This document shows, piece by piece, positions 1 to 6,417 of a DNA stretch of 8,642 bases (positions are counted from its first letter, which is position 1; every line of letters starts with the position of its first letter). The stretch covers positions 1-8,642 of the forward strand of contig JAUIEQ010000030.1 in the NCBI GenBank assembly GCA_030429785.1, given 5' to 3'. The DNA comes from a bacterium (lineage in GTDB: Bacteria > Patescibacteriota > Patescibacteriia > S139-126 > S139-133). Position numbers and translations under genes: made by a program. Below the pieces are notes generated by a model. It did not search any database, was not told where the DNA came from, and was given only the letters and a program-made list of their open reading frames with translations.

Positions 1-1
1 T

Positions 2-478
2 GTGAACTATATTTGGAATGTCGTTCGTTCGCAGCTGAAGAAGCGGATTATGGTGATTGACGAGGCATGGTGGTTGTTGCAACGTGAAGATAGTGCAAAG
101 TTTATTTATGCTTTAGTCAAACGATGTCGAAAATATTATCTTGGTGTCACGACAATCACTCAGGATGTAAATGATTTTTTGCGCTCTCCGTATGGTCAGG
201 CTATTTTGACCAATACAGCTTTGCAATTGCTGATGAAGCAATCTCCAGCAGCTATTGATATGGTTCAAAAAACTTTTTTGTTGACCGAGGGAGAAAAGTA
301 CTTGTTGCTTGAAGCAAATGTAGGTGAGGGGATTTTTTTTGCTGGAAACAAACATGCTGCGATTAAGATTGTTGCTTCATATACTGAGGATCAATTGATC
401 ACTTCAGACCCACGGCAGTTACTTGAAATCGAACAAGCCAAACAAGAATTTGCGCAGCAAATGAAAGACCAGCAATAG
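2..478 (+). CDS. virB4: VirB4-like type IV secretion ATPase, C-terminal fragment (5' end outside window)
   Basis: This is the last 158 residues of a VirB4/TraC-family motor ATPase, the cytoplasmic engine that powers type IV secretion or conjugative pilus assembly. The reading frame is open at the left edge, so the GTG near position 2 is not a true start; the Walker A motif and N-terminal domain lie upstream. A Walker B segment, IMVIDEAWWLL (fragment residues 16-26), carries the catalytic Asp20-Glu21 pair. The family's TTITQDVNDFL motif follows at 50-60, then the typical VirB4 tail with GEKYLLLEANVGEGIFFAGN and a late TSDPRQL segment. It ends in a charged Gln/Lys tail. The next gene starts 32 nt downstream on the same strand, consistent with one operon of membrane and pilus components. 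Related HerA/FtsK-like ATPases are an alternative, but the DEAWW and ITQDV motifs favour VirB4. Confidence 0.9.
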   Translation: MNYIWNVVRSQLKKRIMVIDEAWWLLQREDSAKFIYALVKRCRKYYLGVTTITQDVNDFLRSPYGQAILTNTALQLLMKQSPAAIDMVQKTFLLTEGEKYLLLEANVGEGIFFAGNKHAAIKIVASYTEDQLITSDPRQLLEIEQAKQEFAQQMKDQQ

Positions 479-510
479 CATTTTGGTCTGTTATCTTTGA
501 TACAAACTAT

Positions 511-1080
511 ATGTCTCGAAAAACAATTATTACAATCAGTGTCGTTGGAGTAGTAGTTATATTTATTCTTGGTTTGTTGTGGTGGTTGGGAAAGGATGAT
601 GCAAATCCGCAAGTTATTGAGGATACAACGGTGATTGAAGAGCCGACAACAGTTGTAGTTGATGGTACATTGCCAACACTTGACCCAGGAGAAGAGCCTG
701 CGGTTGTAGTCACTGAGCCAACCTTGGTTTCATCATTATATTATTTTGTTGAGCGATGGGGGACATTTTCTACAGTTGCCGATTTTCAAAATATAAAAGA
801 TATAAAAGGTGTAGTGACTGATGAGCTGTATGCAAGCCTTGAGTCGCAGTTTGATTCGGTGCCATTTGACCAGCTTGAGCATACTCAGTATGAGGGATAT
901 ACTGCACGAGTTACGAGTGTTCAGTGGGTGGAGCAGACAGATGTTCGAGCAGAAGCTGTGGTGACGACACTGAGAACTCGTGAAATCGAGGCGGAAAAAG
1001 AAACCTATAATCAAGATATTGTTATTGTGTTTGTAAATCAAGGTGGTTCGTGGAAGGTTAGTGAAGCTACTTGGAAATAA
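511..1080 (+). CDS. Single-pass membrane protein with NTF2/VirB8-like outer domain
   Basis: A protein of 189 residues with a short positive N-terminus (MSRK), one membrane helix at about residues 5-27, an acidic, Thr/Pro/Val-rich linker at about 30-68, and a compact C-terminal domain at about 70-189. That domain begins SLYYFVERWGTFS (W83) and ends in a beta strand with GGSWKVSEATWK. A helix with an aromatic VERWG motif followed by strands ending in a W-K-V strand is the pattern of the NTF2-like superfamily, which includes VirB8 and TcpC of type IV secretion systems. The predicted topology, inside N-terminus and outside C-terminal domain, is also that of VirB8. It lies between the VirB4-like ATPase and a polytopic membrane protein with gaps of 32 and 6 nt, so a scaffold role in the secretion channel is inferred. 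The NTF2/VirB8 assignment rests on topology and fold-level pattern only. Confidence 0.72.
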   Translation: MSRKTIITISVVGVVVIFILGLLWWLGKDDANPQVIEDTTVIEEPTTVVVDGTLPTLDPGEEPAVVVTEPTLVSSLYYFVERWGTFSTVADFQNIKDIKGVVTDELYASLESQFDSVPFDQLEHTQYEGYTARVTSVQWVEQTDVRAEAVVTTLRTREIEAEKETYNQDIVIVFVNQGGSWKVSEATWK

Positions 1081-1086
1081 CTATAT

Positions 1087-1842
1087 ATGGCAGACGTAGC
1101 ACAACAAGTTAAGCGCCCGCAGCGATCTGCTGTATCAGAGGCTGCTGTGCAACGTAGTGGTTTGCGCCAGTCGCGCGTTGATCAGTCAAGTCGTCGCAAT
1201 GAACGTCGACCACGTCGTGCTGATGATACTGCTCATACGTACGATCAACGTGCAGTACAGCAGCCAATTACTGTGCGTCAGCAGCAAACAACAGAGGTTG
1301 ATGATACGAACAATCAACAACAAGCAGGCGCGCAACCATTTCGTAGAGCGCAGCAACTGCGTGCAGCTGTGGCTGCTTTTAAAGCAGCACGAGCGGCTGG
1401 TGGAGATGTTACAGCTCTTGCGCGACTCGGTATGCAAGTGCTCAAAAGTCTACGCAATATCACAAGCCGGATTACAACCATGCATTTGATATTGCTTGTT
1501 ACCTGTTGTATTTGGGATGGACTTGGGTTTGTGGTCGAAGTCATGACCGGGTCATTGTCGTCGTGGTTATTGTTTGTTTTTGATTTTGCTTTTGGCTTAT
1601 TTTTTGTTTTGTTTTCTCTGTTTGCGTTTCAGCAGTTCAAGTCAGGTGCGCAGATTGCATTTCGCACCATCGGCGGTCCAGTGACAACAATACTTGAAAT
1701 TATTCCAATTATTGACGCGTTGCCATTTTGGATTTTGAATGCATTGGTATTGGTAGCGTACGACATTCAGGCAACAACGCCACCACCAGAGCTGGATGCG
1801 TCGCAACCTCGGCGTGCTATTCCAACGCGTGCGTCTGCATAG
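1087..1842 (+). CDS. Arg/Gln-rich protein with about three C-terminal membrane helices, unknown function
   Basis: I do not recognise a named family. The 251-residue protein has two parts. Residues 1 to about 90 are polar, rich in Arg, Gln, Ala and Asp and free of hydrophobic runs, so probably disordered and basic. A predicted helix follows (about 90-131, with AAVAAFKAARAAGG). From residue 132 come hydrophobic segments at about 133-152, 159-182 and 196-226, the second very Phe-rich. A short Pro/Arg tail ends the protein. The positive N-terminus predicts that it stays in the cytoplasm. The gene starts 6 nt after the NTF2-like gene and precedes the pilin-like gene, so it probably belongs to the secretion apparatus. 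A small inner-membrane component (a VirB3- or PrgI-like role) is conceivable but not supported by any motif I can see. The basic tail could bind nucleic acid or an acidic partner. Confidence 0.8.
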   Translation: MADVAQQVKRPQRSAVSEAAVQRSGLRQSRVDQSSRRNERRPRRADDTAHTYDQRAVQQPITVRQQQTTEVDDTNNQQQAGAQPFRRAQQLRAAVAAFKAARAAGGDVTALARLGMQVLKSLRNITSRITTMHLILLVTCCIWDGLGFVVEVMTGSLSSWLLFVFDFAFGLFFVLFSLFAFQQFKSGAQIAFRTIGGPVTTILEIIPIIDALPFWILNALVLVAYDIQATTPPPELDASQPRRAIPTRASA

Positions 1843-1873
1843 GGGATTTACGTTAGCGTTATACTAGTTCATT

Positions 1874-1882
1874 TGGTATCAT
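1874..1882 (+). promoter_or_regulatory. Putative extended -10 promoter of the pilin-like gene
   Basis: TGG followed by TATCAT forms an extended -10 element 6 nt before the ATG at 1889. The -35 region is weak (TTAGCG at 1853-1858, 18-bp spacer). If used, transcription would begin at or next to the start codon and give a leaderless or nearly leaderless mRNA. A second candidate -10, TATACT at 1860-1865, would leave a leader of about 17 nt but has neither a TG extension nor a clear -35 box. The 46-nt gap is the largest inside the cluster, which makes an internal promoter plausible. Confidence 0.4.
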
Positions 1883-1888
1883 ATATAT

Positions 1889-2974
1889 ATGAAACAACTG
1901 AGTATATTACTGATAGTACTTGTATGTGCGGTCGTCGGTACGATGACTAGTTTTGCTAATCCAGTAATTGCACAAGAGAATTTTTGTACAACTGATGAAG
2001 CGTGTCCTGATGAGCGTTGTAATGGAAAGCAGACAGATGACTGTCCGGCGGGTAAGGGTGTTAATATTCAGTACAACCAAAATTCAGGCGCATGTGGTGC
2101 GAATAGGGGGTATTGTACGATTGTAGGTAGTCAGTCAATTGAACTACAAGTGCCAATTCCAGGTGGCGGTAACACAGTTAGAAATCTTGAGGACTACATT
2201 GCGACAGTGTTTAATTTCTTGTTGGGCGCTTCTTTGGTAGTAGCAGCAGCGATGATTGCACTTGGTGGGTATACGTACCTGACAGCTGCAGGTAATCAGT
2301 CGCAAATTAGTCGCGCTAAGGAATTTATTGTGAACGCAATTGTGGCACTCTTTCTTGTTTTTGGCTCAGTGATCTTTTTGAACTTTTTTAATCCGCGTAC
2401 AGCAGGAACGAATTTGAGTATCAATTACGTCCCGACGTTAAACTCAGAACTACGATCATGTCCGTTGACTGCTGAGTATAGTTGCGGGGCAGTATCAGAT
2501 GATGGTAATGGGCAATGTCGTGGTCGTTATTGTACTGGTAATAACTTATGCCTGGAATATAGCGTTGGTTCACTCAATGATGTAAATACATATCGGTGTA
2601 CTGATCCGACTGAGCTTGAAGATGCTTGTAATGACGCACCGTCAACTGGCTGTGAAGAAATAAATGCGGCGATCAAATCTTCAAAATTAGACAAATATAA
2701 AAACAAAGGTTGTGGTGTTCGGGATGGTGGCTGTGCGTTTGGAGATGTCTTCACATGTGCTAGTAAAAACGCAGGGCAACAAGCTAGCTGCAATAGTTGT
2801 GAGGAATATCGGAGCGGTAATAATGTATTCTCTGTCTCAACCCGAGGAGGTTCGGTTTCAAATGTTTGTGGCGAGGAGTATAATGTTGACACTTGGTTTT
2901 TCTCAGATTGGAGTACAAAAGGCGCTGTATGTTGTAAGCAGCCGAACGGAACATATAAGAATGTTACAGAATAA
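1889..2974 (+). CDS. Cysteine-rich two-helix pilin-like protein (VirB2/TrbC type core)
   Basis: A 361-residue secreted membrane protein. A signal peptide spans residues 1-28, with probable cleavage after VIA. A short region with six Cys (33-80) follows, then two membrane helices at about 104-131 and 146-167 joined by a polar loop (TAAGNQSQISRAKE) carrying Arg and Lys. Helix 1 with GGYTYLTAAGN, then SRAKEFIVNAIVALFL, is the VirB2/TrbC-like pilin pattern common beside VirB4 in Patescibacteria. A long outer domain (about 175-361) adds 16 Cys. The positive loop should be cytoplasmic, which puts both Cys-rich parts outside. Ordinary VirB2 pilins are much shorter, so the large Cys-rich extension is unusual and may be a surface or adhesin domain. 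An in-frame TAG at 1865 and no other ATG fix the start. The DsbA-like gene downstream may form its disulfides. It could be a minor pilin or a channel protein rather than the main fibre subunit. Confidence 0.82.
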   Translation: MKQLSILLIVLVCAVVGTMTSFANPVIAQENFCTTDEACPDERCNGKQTDDCPAGKGVNIQYNQNSGACGANRGYCTIVGSQSIELQVPIPGGGNTVRNLEDYIATVFNFLLGASLVVAAAMIALGGYTYLTAAGNQSQISRAKEFIVNAIVALFLVFGSVIFLNFFNPRTAGTNLSINYVPTLNSELRSCPLTAEYSCGAVSDDGNGQCRGRYCTGNNLCLEYSVGSLNDVNTYRCTDPTELEDACNDAPSTGCEEINAAIKSSKLDKYKNKGCGVRDGGCAFGDVFTCASKNAGQQASCNSCEEYRSGNNVFSVSTRGGSVSNVCGEEYNVDTWFFSDWSTKGAVCCKQPNGTYKNVTE

Positions 2975-2979
2975 AGCAC

Positions 2980-4239
2980 ATGAAATTTAACGTACAACGA
3001 ATTATTATAGCGGCGTTATTTGTAGGTATTGTAATCGGTATTGGCTTTGCATTGTATTGGTTTTTTTTCAGAACTACTCCTGAAGAACAGTTCGTGATAG
3101 TAGATGGCGTGCCAATTCCAATTGGTGAATTGCCATTTATTGGAGAAGGGTTGCCGCCCGGCTTTGAGATTGATCCGGATACAGGCTTGCCAATTTTTGT
3201 TGATGTTCGTGATACAGGTGAGCTAGTTGGTGAGCCAACCGAAACAGCCCAAGGCGGTCCAACCGAAGTTGATCGTACTATCGTTGGTGATGTGGTTGGA
3301 TTGTTGCCATCGAATAATGGCAAGGCTCAATTCTATGACCGGGATACTGGGTTATTTTTTAGAATCAATGCTGATGGAGATATCGAAACGCTCAGTGATC
3401 GTGGTTTTCCGCAAGTAGAAACAGTTGCATGGAGTAAGCAAGGCGATGACGCAATTTTAGAATTTCCTGACGGTACTAATATTTACTACAATTTTGAAAC
3501 TGACACTCAAGTCACATTGCCTCAGCAAATGACTGATTTTAATTTTTCATACGACGGCAATTCAATTGCATTTGAATGGTACAATGAACAAGATCCAGAT
3601 GATAATTGGCTAGGAGTTTCGTCGCCAAATGGTGCGGAAATTACTTTTGTTGAACCAATGGGCGATCAAGGTGCTTTTGTCCAACCAGAGTTTTCGCCTG
3701 ATGGTCGCTACATTGCTACATATAGCAAAGGCACTGGTGCGAATAGTGTTGATGTAATTCCGATCGGACAGTATGGTGAGAATTTCCAGTCACTTGATGT
3801 GCAGGGCAGGGGGTTTGAGTCACAATGGTCAAATGATGGCAAGCACATGCTCTATAGCGTGCATTCAGATGCATCAGACCGAAAACCTCAACTGTGGCTT
3901 ACCGAAGTGCATGGTGAAAATGTTGGTGTGAATACACAGCCGCTTGGTCTTCAGACATGGGCGCACAAATGTACATTTGATTCGCGTGGCGTTACTCTAT
4001 ACTGTGCAGTGCCTCGTGAACTGCCATCTGGGGTTGGTTGGTTTCCTGAGTTTGATCATGACTATCCAGATGACTTTTATTCGGTCAATCTAGTCACTGG
4101 CAAGATTACATTATTAGCTCAGCCAGTTGGTACGCGAGACTACTACTCAGCTAGTTCGTTGGTGTTGTCAGCAGACGGTTCATCATTGCTATTTGTCGAT
4201 GGACCAACTCAAGATTTGTTTACGATTGAATTGCAATAA
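2980..4239 (+). CDS. Membrane-anchored PD40/TolB-like beta-propeller protein
   Basis: A 419-residue protein with one N-terminal membrane helix (about 8-29, ending in YWFFF), a Pro/Gly-rich linker to about residue 100 and a large extracytoplasmic domain. That domain carries repeated blade motifs of the PD40/WD40-like type: WSKQGD (151-156), SYDGNSIAFEW (190-200), FSPDGRYIATYS (238-249), WSNDGKHMLYSV (283-294) and LSADGSSLLFVD (396-407). These are the strand-turn-strand signatures of TolB-like propellers, which usually bind proteins. The gene starts 6 nt after the pilin-like gene and ends 4 nt before the DsbA-like gene, so co-transcription is very likely. A role as a periplasm- or wall-side scaffold or partner of the pilus is inferred from position. 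No catalytic motif is visible. The exact number of blades cannot be settled by eye; at least five are visible and six or seven are likely. Confidence 0.8.
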   Translation: MKFNVQRIIIAALFVGIVIGIGFALYWFFFRTTPEEQFVIVDGVPIPIGELPFIGEGLPPGFEIDPDTGLPIFVDVRDTGELVGEPTETAQGGPTEVDRTIVGDVVGLLPSNNGKAQFYDRDTGLFFRINADGDIETLSDRGFPQVETVAWSKQGDDAILEFPDGTNIYYNFETDTQVTLPQQMTDFNFSYDGNSIAFEWYNEQDPDDNWLGVSSPNGAEITFVEPMGDQGAFVQPEFSPDGRYIATYSKGTGANSVDVIPIGQYGENFQSLDVQGRGFESQWSNDGKHMLYSVHSDASDRKPQLWLTEVHGENVGVNTQPLGLQTWAHKCTFDSRGVTLYCAVPRELPSGVGWFPEFDHDYPDDFYSVNLVTGKITLLAQPVGTRDYYSASSLVLSADGSSLLFVDGPTQDLFTIELQ

Positions 4240-4242
4240 TGT

Positions 4243-4944
4243 ATGGGTCAGAATGTAGCTGAAACAAAGCATCAGGTATTTATTACAGTGTCACTATTGG
4301 CGCTATTGGTTTTGTTTGTGATTGGTTTTATGATTTGGGTTGGTTGGCAAGCTGGCTCGATCGAGCCAAAAGCTGCATTTCCTGAGACAACAATTATTAG
4401 CTCAGACCCGCTTGTTTCTCCAGCTCAACCATTAACTCCGCCAATAGAAGCAATTGATCCCGTGCGTGGAAATCCGAGTGCGCCTGTGACTGTTATTTAT
4501 TTTTCAGATTTTAATTGTCCATATTGTATTGAGATGAGTACAGTGTGGGAGCAAATATTGACTGAATATGGTTCACAAATTCGATTTGTTTGGAAAGATT
4601 ATTCTTTTGGACAAGGCAGTTTGGCGTTGCACAAAGGAGCTCGGTGCGCGCAGTTGCAAGGTAGGTTTTGGGAGTTTTATGATGCTATTTTTGACGGACA
4701 AATAGTCGGTTCTCCAACAACAGCATTTGCCGAGCTTGCTGAAAGTCTCGGTCTAGATACAGTAGCGTATACAGAGTGTCTTGCTGGTGAACAGGCTGAG
4801 TTAGTTGTTTTCGCAGGGACTGAGCAGGCACTGTCTATTGGTATTGAAGCCGCGCCTTCGTATTTTGTAAATGATGTGTTTGTTGAAGGGCAGGCGAGCT
4901 ATGAAGAGGTTGTTGCCTTGATTGAGTCTGAGCTCAATAATTAA
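4243..4944 (+). CDS. Membrane-anchored DsbA-like thiol oxidoreductase
   Basis: A 233-residue thioredoxin-fold protein of the DsbA/Thioredoxin_4 type, predicted to form or reshuffle disulfide bonds outside the membrane. A membrane helix at about residues 11-33 anchors it. A Pro-rich linker leads to the domain start GNPSAPVTVIYFSDFNCPYC. The active site is C92-P-Y-C95, and the matching cis-Pro loop is AAPSYFVND with Pro205. The segment between, with KDYSFGQGSLALHKGARCAQLQGRFWEFYDAIF, is the helical insertion typical of DsbA relatives. An overlapping ATG at 4239 is in another frame and stops quickly, so 4243 is the start. The gene is the last of the cluster and follows a protein with 22 mature Cys two genes upstream, the most obvious candidate substrate. 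No VKOR or DsbB partner for reoxidation is in the window. An isomerase or reductase role cannot be excluded from sequence alone. Confidence 0.9.
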   Translation: MGQNVAETKHQVFITVSLLALLVLFVIGFMIWVGWQAGSIEPKAAFPETTIISSDPLVSPAQPLTPPIEAIDPVRGNPSAPVTVIYFSDFNCPYCIEMSTVWEQILTEYGSQIRFVWKDYSFGQGSLALHKGARCAQLQGRFWEFYDAIFDGQIVGSPTTAFAELAESLGLDTVAYTECLAGEQAELVVFAGTEQALSIGIEAAPSYFVNDVFVEGQASYEEVVALIESELNN

Positions 4945-4959
4945 GCTGTGTAACACAGC
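4945..4959. repeat. Short perfect palindrome after the secretion cluster
   Basis: GCTGTGT and ACACAGC are perfect inverted arms around a single central A, starting directly after the stop codon of the DsbA-like gene. As RNA it could fold only into a short stem of about 5 bp with a 5-nt loop. It may be part of the operon's 3' end structure together with the larger stem-loop just downstream, or a symmetric protein-binding site. Confidence 0.4.
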
Positions 4960-4966
4960 ATATAGC

Positions 4967-4995
4967 TAACACACTACTATAACAGTGGTGTGTTA
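4967..4995 (+). terminator. Stem-loop, possible terminator of the secretion operon
   Basis: TAACACACTACT (4967-4978) pairs with AGTGGTGTGTTA (4984-4995) over 12 bp with one G-U wobble and a 5-nt loop (ATAAC). It lies 22 nt after the stop codon of the last cluster gene and upstream of the radA promoter, where a terminator is expected. No T-run follows immediately; the nearest (TTTTT) begins about 15 nt later. Intrinsic termination is therefore uncertain, and mRNA 3' end protection or a regulator site are alternatives. Confidence 0.45.
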
Positions 4996-5013
4996 TACGT
5001 TACGGGATATTTT

Positions 5014-5022
5014 TGGTACACT
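5014..5022 (+). promoter_or_regulatory. Putative extended -10 promoter of radA
   Basis: TGG followed by TACACT (5017-5022) is an extended -10 element with 4 of 6 consensus bases. The -35 region is poor (TATACG at 4994-4999, 17-bp spacer) and overlaps the 3' arm of the upstream stem-loop. Transcription would start near 5029, leaving a leader of about 20 nt before the radA ATG with no Shine-Dalgarno sequence close to the start. Confidence 0.4.
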
Positions 5023-5048
5023 AGGAACATTACGTAATAGATAGTTTT

Positions 5049-6389
5049 ATGTTTGTATGTACAAAGTGTGATGCGCAATATCCTAAGTGGCAGGGCAGAT
5101 GCTCCGAGTGTGGTGCATGGGCAACTGTGGAAGAGTCGGTCAAACAAATTGCAGAGCCGGGTAAAAGCACTCAACCACAGTCTGCTGCTCAAATCACTAC
5201 ACTCAAAGATGTTAGTAATATTTCAGCACAACGAATGTCAACTGGTATTGCTGAGTATGATATGGTCTTAGGAGGTGGTTTGGTGACAGGGTCTCTGGTG
5301 TTGCTTGGCGGTGAGCCAGGAGTTGGTAAATCAACATTGCTGTTGCAAGTAGCTCGTGAGTTACTAAAAACCAACCAGCATGTCATGTATGTGTGTGGTG
5401 AGGAATCTCCTGAGCAGATTAAGTTGCGCACGACGAGGTTGGGTTTTTCACTTGAGCAACTGCAGTGCATAACAGCAACGCATATTGAGCAAGTGATTGC
5501 GACTATTGTCGCAACAAAACCAGAGCTTGTTATTGTAGATTCTATACAAACAGTGTGGACTGATGCGGCTGAAGGAGTGGCGGGTGGTATAGCGCAGATT
5601 CGGGCATGCACAGCGCGTCTACTAGCAACTGCAAAAGAGCATGGTATTACAATTATTGTTGTAGGTCACGTTACTAAGGAAGGGGTTGTGGCTGGTCCAC
5701 GTACGCTTGAGCATGCAGTGGATGTAGTTGTCTATGTAGAAGGAGATCGTCACGAGCAAATGAGAATTATTCGAGCGTACAAGAACCGTTTTGGGCCAGT
5801 GGGTGATATTGCAGTTATGGAACTGACAGGCAAAGGGTTTAAGCCTGTTCCGGATCCGGGTGTATTGTTTTTGTCACACAAGCGTGATATTCCTGGGACT
5901 GCTACTGGGGCGGTGCACGAAGGATCGCGAGTATTTTTTGTTGATGTCCAAGCTTTGGTAGAGAAGAGTACCGCACATTATCCCAAGCGAACAGTTACAG
6001 GGTATGATTCAAACCGGTTGCAAGTGTTGCTTGCGGTCTTGCACAAACACGCACGTATTAATTTGTCTCAACATGATGTGTTTGTGCAGTTACCTGGTGG
6101 CTTGAAGACCACAGATCCAAATCTTGATTTGGCAGTGTGCCTTGCCTTGGCTTCGGCGTATACAGATATTAGTATCTCACCGTCATATGTTGCAGTTGCA
6201 GAGATTGGGTTGAACGGATATGTGCGTCCAGCAAAGCATCAGCAAGTAATAGCTCGTGAAGCAGTGCAGCAAGGTTTTTCGAGAATCTTTTTTGGTGCAC
6301 ATGCTCAGACTACTTCGAGCATACCAGAGATTTATCCAATTACGCACATTCAAGAACTGACCACGGAACTATTTGGTAAAAAGCGTTGA
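5049..6389 (+). CDS. radA: DNA repair protein RadA (Sms)
   Basis: A complete RadA of 446 residues, close to the usual length of about 450-460. RadA is a RecA-related ATPase that drives branch migration in recombinational repair and, in some bacteria, in natural transformation. The N-terminal zinc finger has Cys4, Cys7, Cys18 and Cys21 in the family's CxxC...GRCSECGAW pattern. Walker A is GEPGVGKST (88-96), Walker B ends at Asp164 (ELVIVDSIQT), and the RadA-specific KNRFG motif is at 245-249. The rest, from about 265, is the Lon-protease-like domain, with QLPGG and a GLNGYVRP segment. An in-frame TAG at 5022 and no other start codon fix the start, so the N-terminus is very short ahead of the first Cys. 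It appears to be transcribed apart from the secretion cluster. The TGA stop shows that UGA is a stop codon here, and it lies inside the -35 box of the next gene. Confidence 0.97.
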   Translation: MFVCTKCDAQYPKWQGRCSECGAWATVEESVKQIAEPGKSTQPQSAAQITTLKDVSNISAQRMSTGIAEYDMVLGGGLVTGSLVLLGGEPGVGKSTLLLQVARELLKTNQHVMYVCGEESPEQIKLRTTRLGFSLEQLQCITATHIEQVIATIVATKPELVIVDSIQTVWTDAAEGVAGGIAQIRACTARLLATAKEHGITIIVVGHVTKEGVVAGPRTLEHAVDVVVYVEGDRHEQMRIIRAYKNRFGPVGDIAVMELTGKGFKPVPDPGVLFLSHKRDIPGTATGAVHEGSRVFFVDVQALVEKSTAHYPKRTVTGYDSNRLQVLLAVLHKHARINLSQHDVFVQLPGGLKTTDPNLDLAVCLALASAYTDISISPSYVAVAEIGLNGYVRPAKHQQVIAREAVQQGFSRIFFGAHAQTTSSIPEIYPITHIQELTTELFGKKR

Positions 6390-6413
6390 CATATTCTTTG
6401 TTCATGGTATGCT
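6386..6413 (+). promoter_or_regulatory. Strong sigma-70-type promoter of clpC
   Basis: A perfect -35 hexamer TTGACA (6386-6391) overlaps the radA stop codon. After a 16-bp spacer comes TATGCT (6408-6413), preceded by TGG to form an extended -10. Transcription should begin near 6420, at the left edge of the CIRCE operator. This is the best promoter match in the window and suggests high expression once the repressor is released. Confidence 0.75.
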
Positions 6414-6417
6414 GGTA

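Noticed and set aside
489..497. Possible extended -10 (TG-T-TATCTT) before the NTF2-like gene
   Set aside because: Only 4 of 6 bases match, there is no -35 box, and it lacks the TGGTA core of the other promoters; the 32-nt gap is better read as intra-operon.
1889..1927. Lipoprotein signal at Cys13 of the pilin-like protein
   Set aside because: The bases around the Cys encode VLVC in the middle of the hydrophobic stretch, with Val instead of Gly/Ala/Ser at -1; the VIA-QEN site further on is a better ordinary signal peptidase site.
2527..2997. 156-codon minus-strand frame opposite the Cys-rich domain
   Set aside because: It overlaps the plus-strand gene, which has a signal peptide, a pilin core and ordered cysteines; the antisense product looks random and has no promoter-like sequence ahead of it.
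6387..6389. Possible UGA recoding to Gly, as in Gracilibacteria and Absconditabacteria
   Set aside because: RadA ends at this TGA at the normal family length, no gene in the window has an internal UGA, and the next bases form a promoter and CIRCE site.
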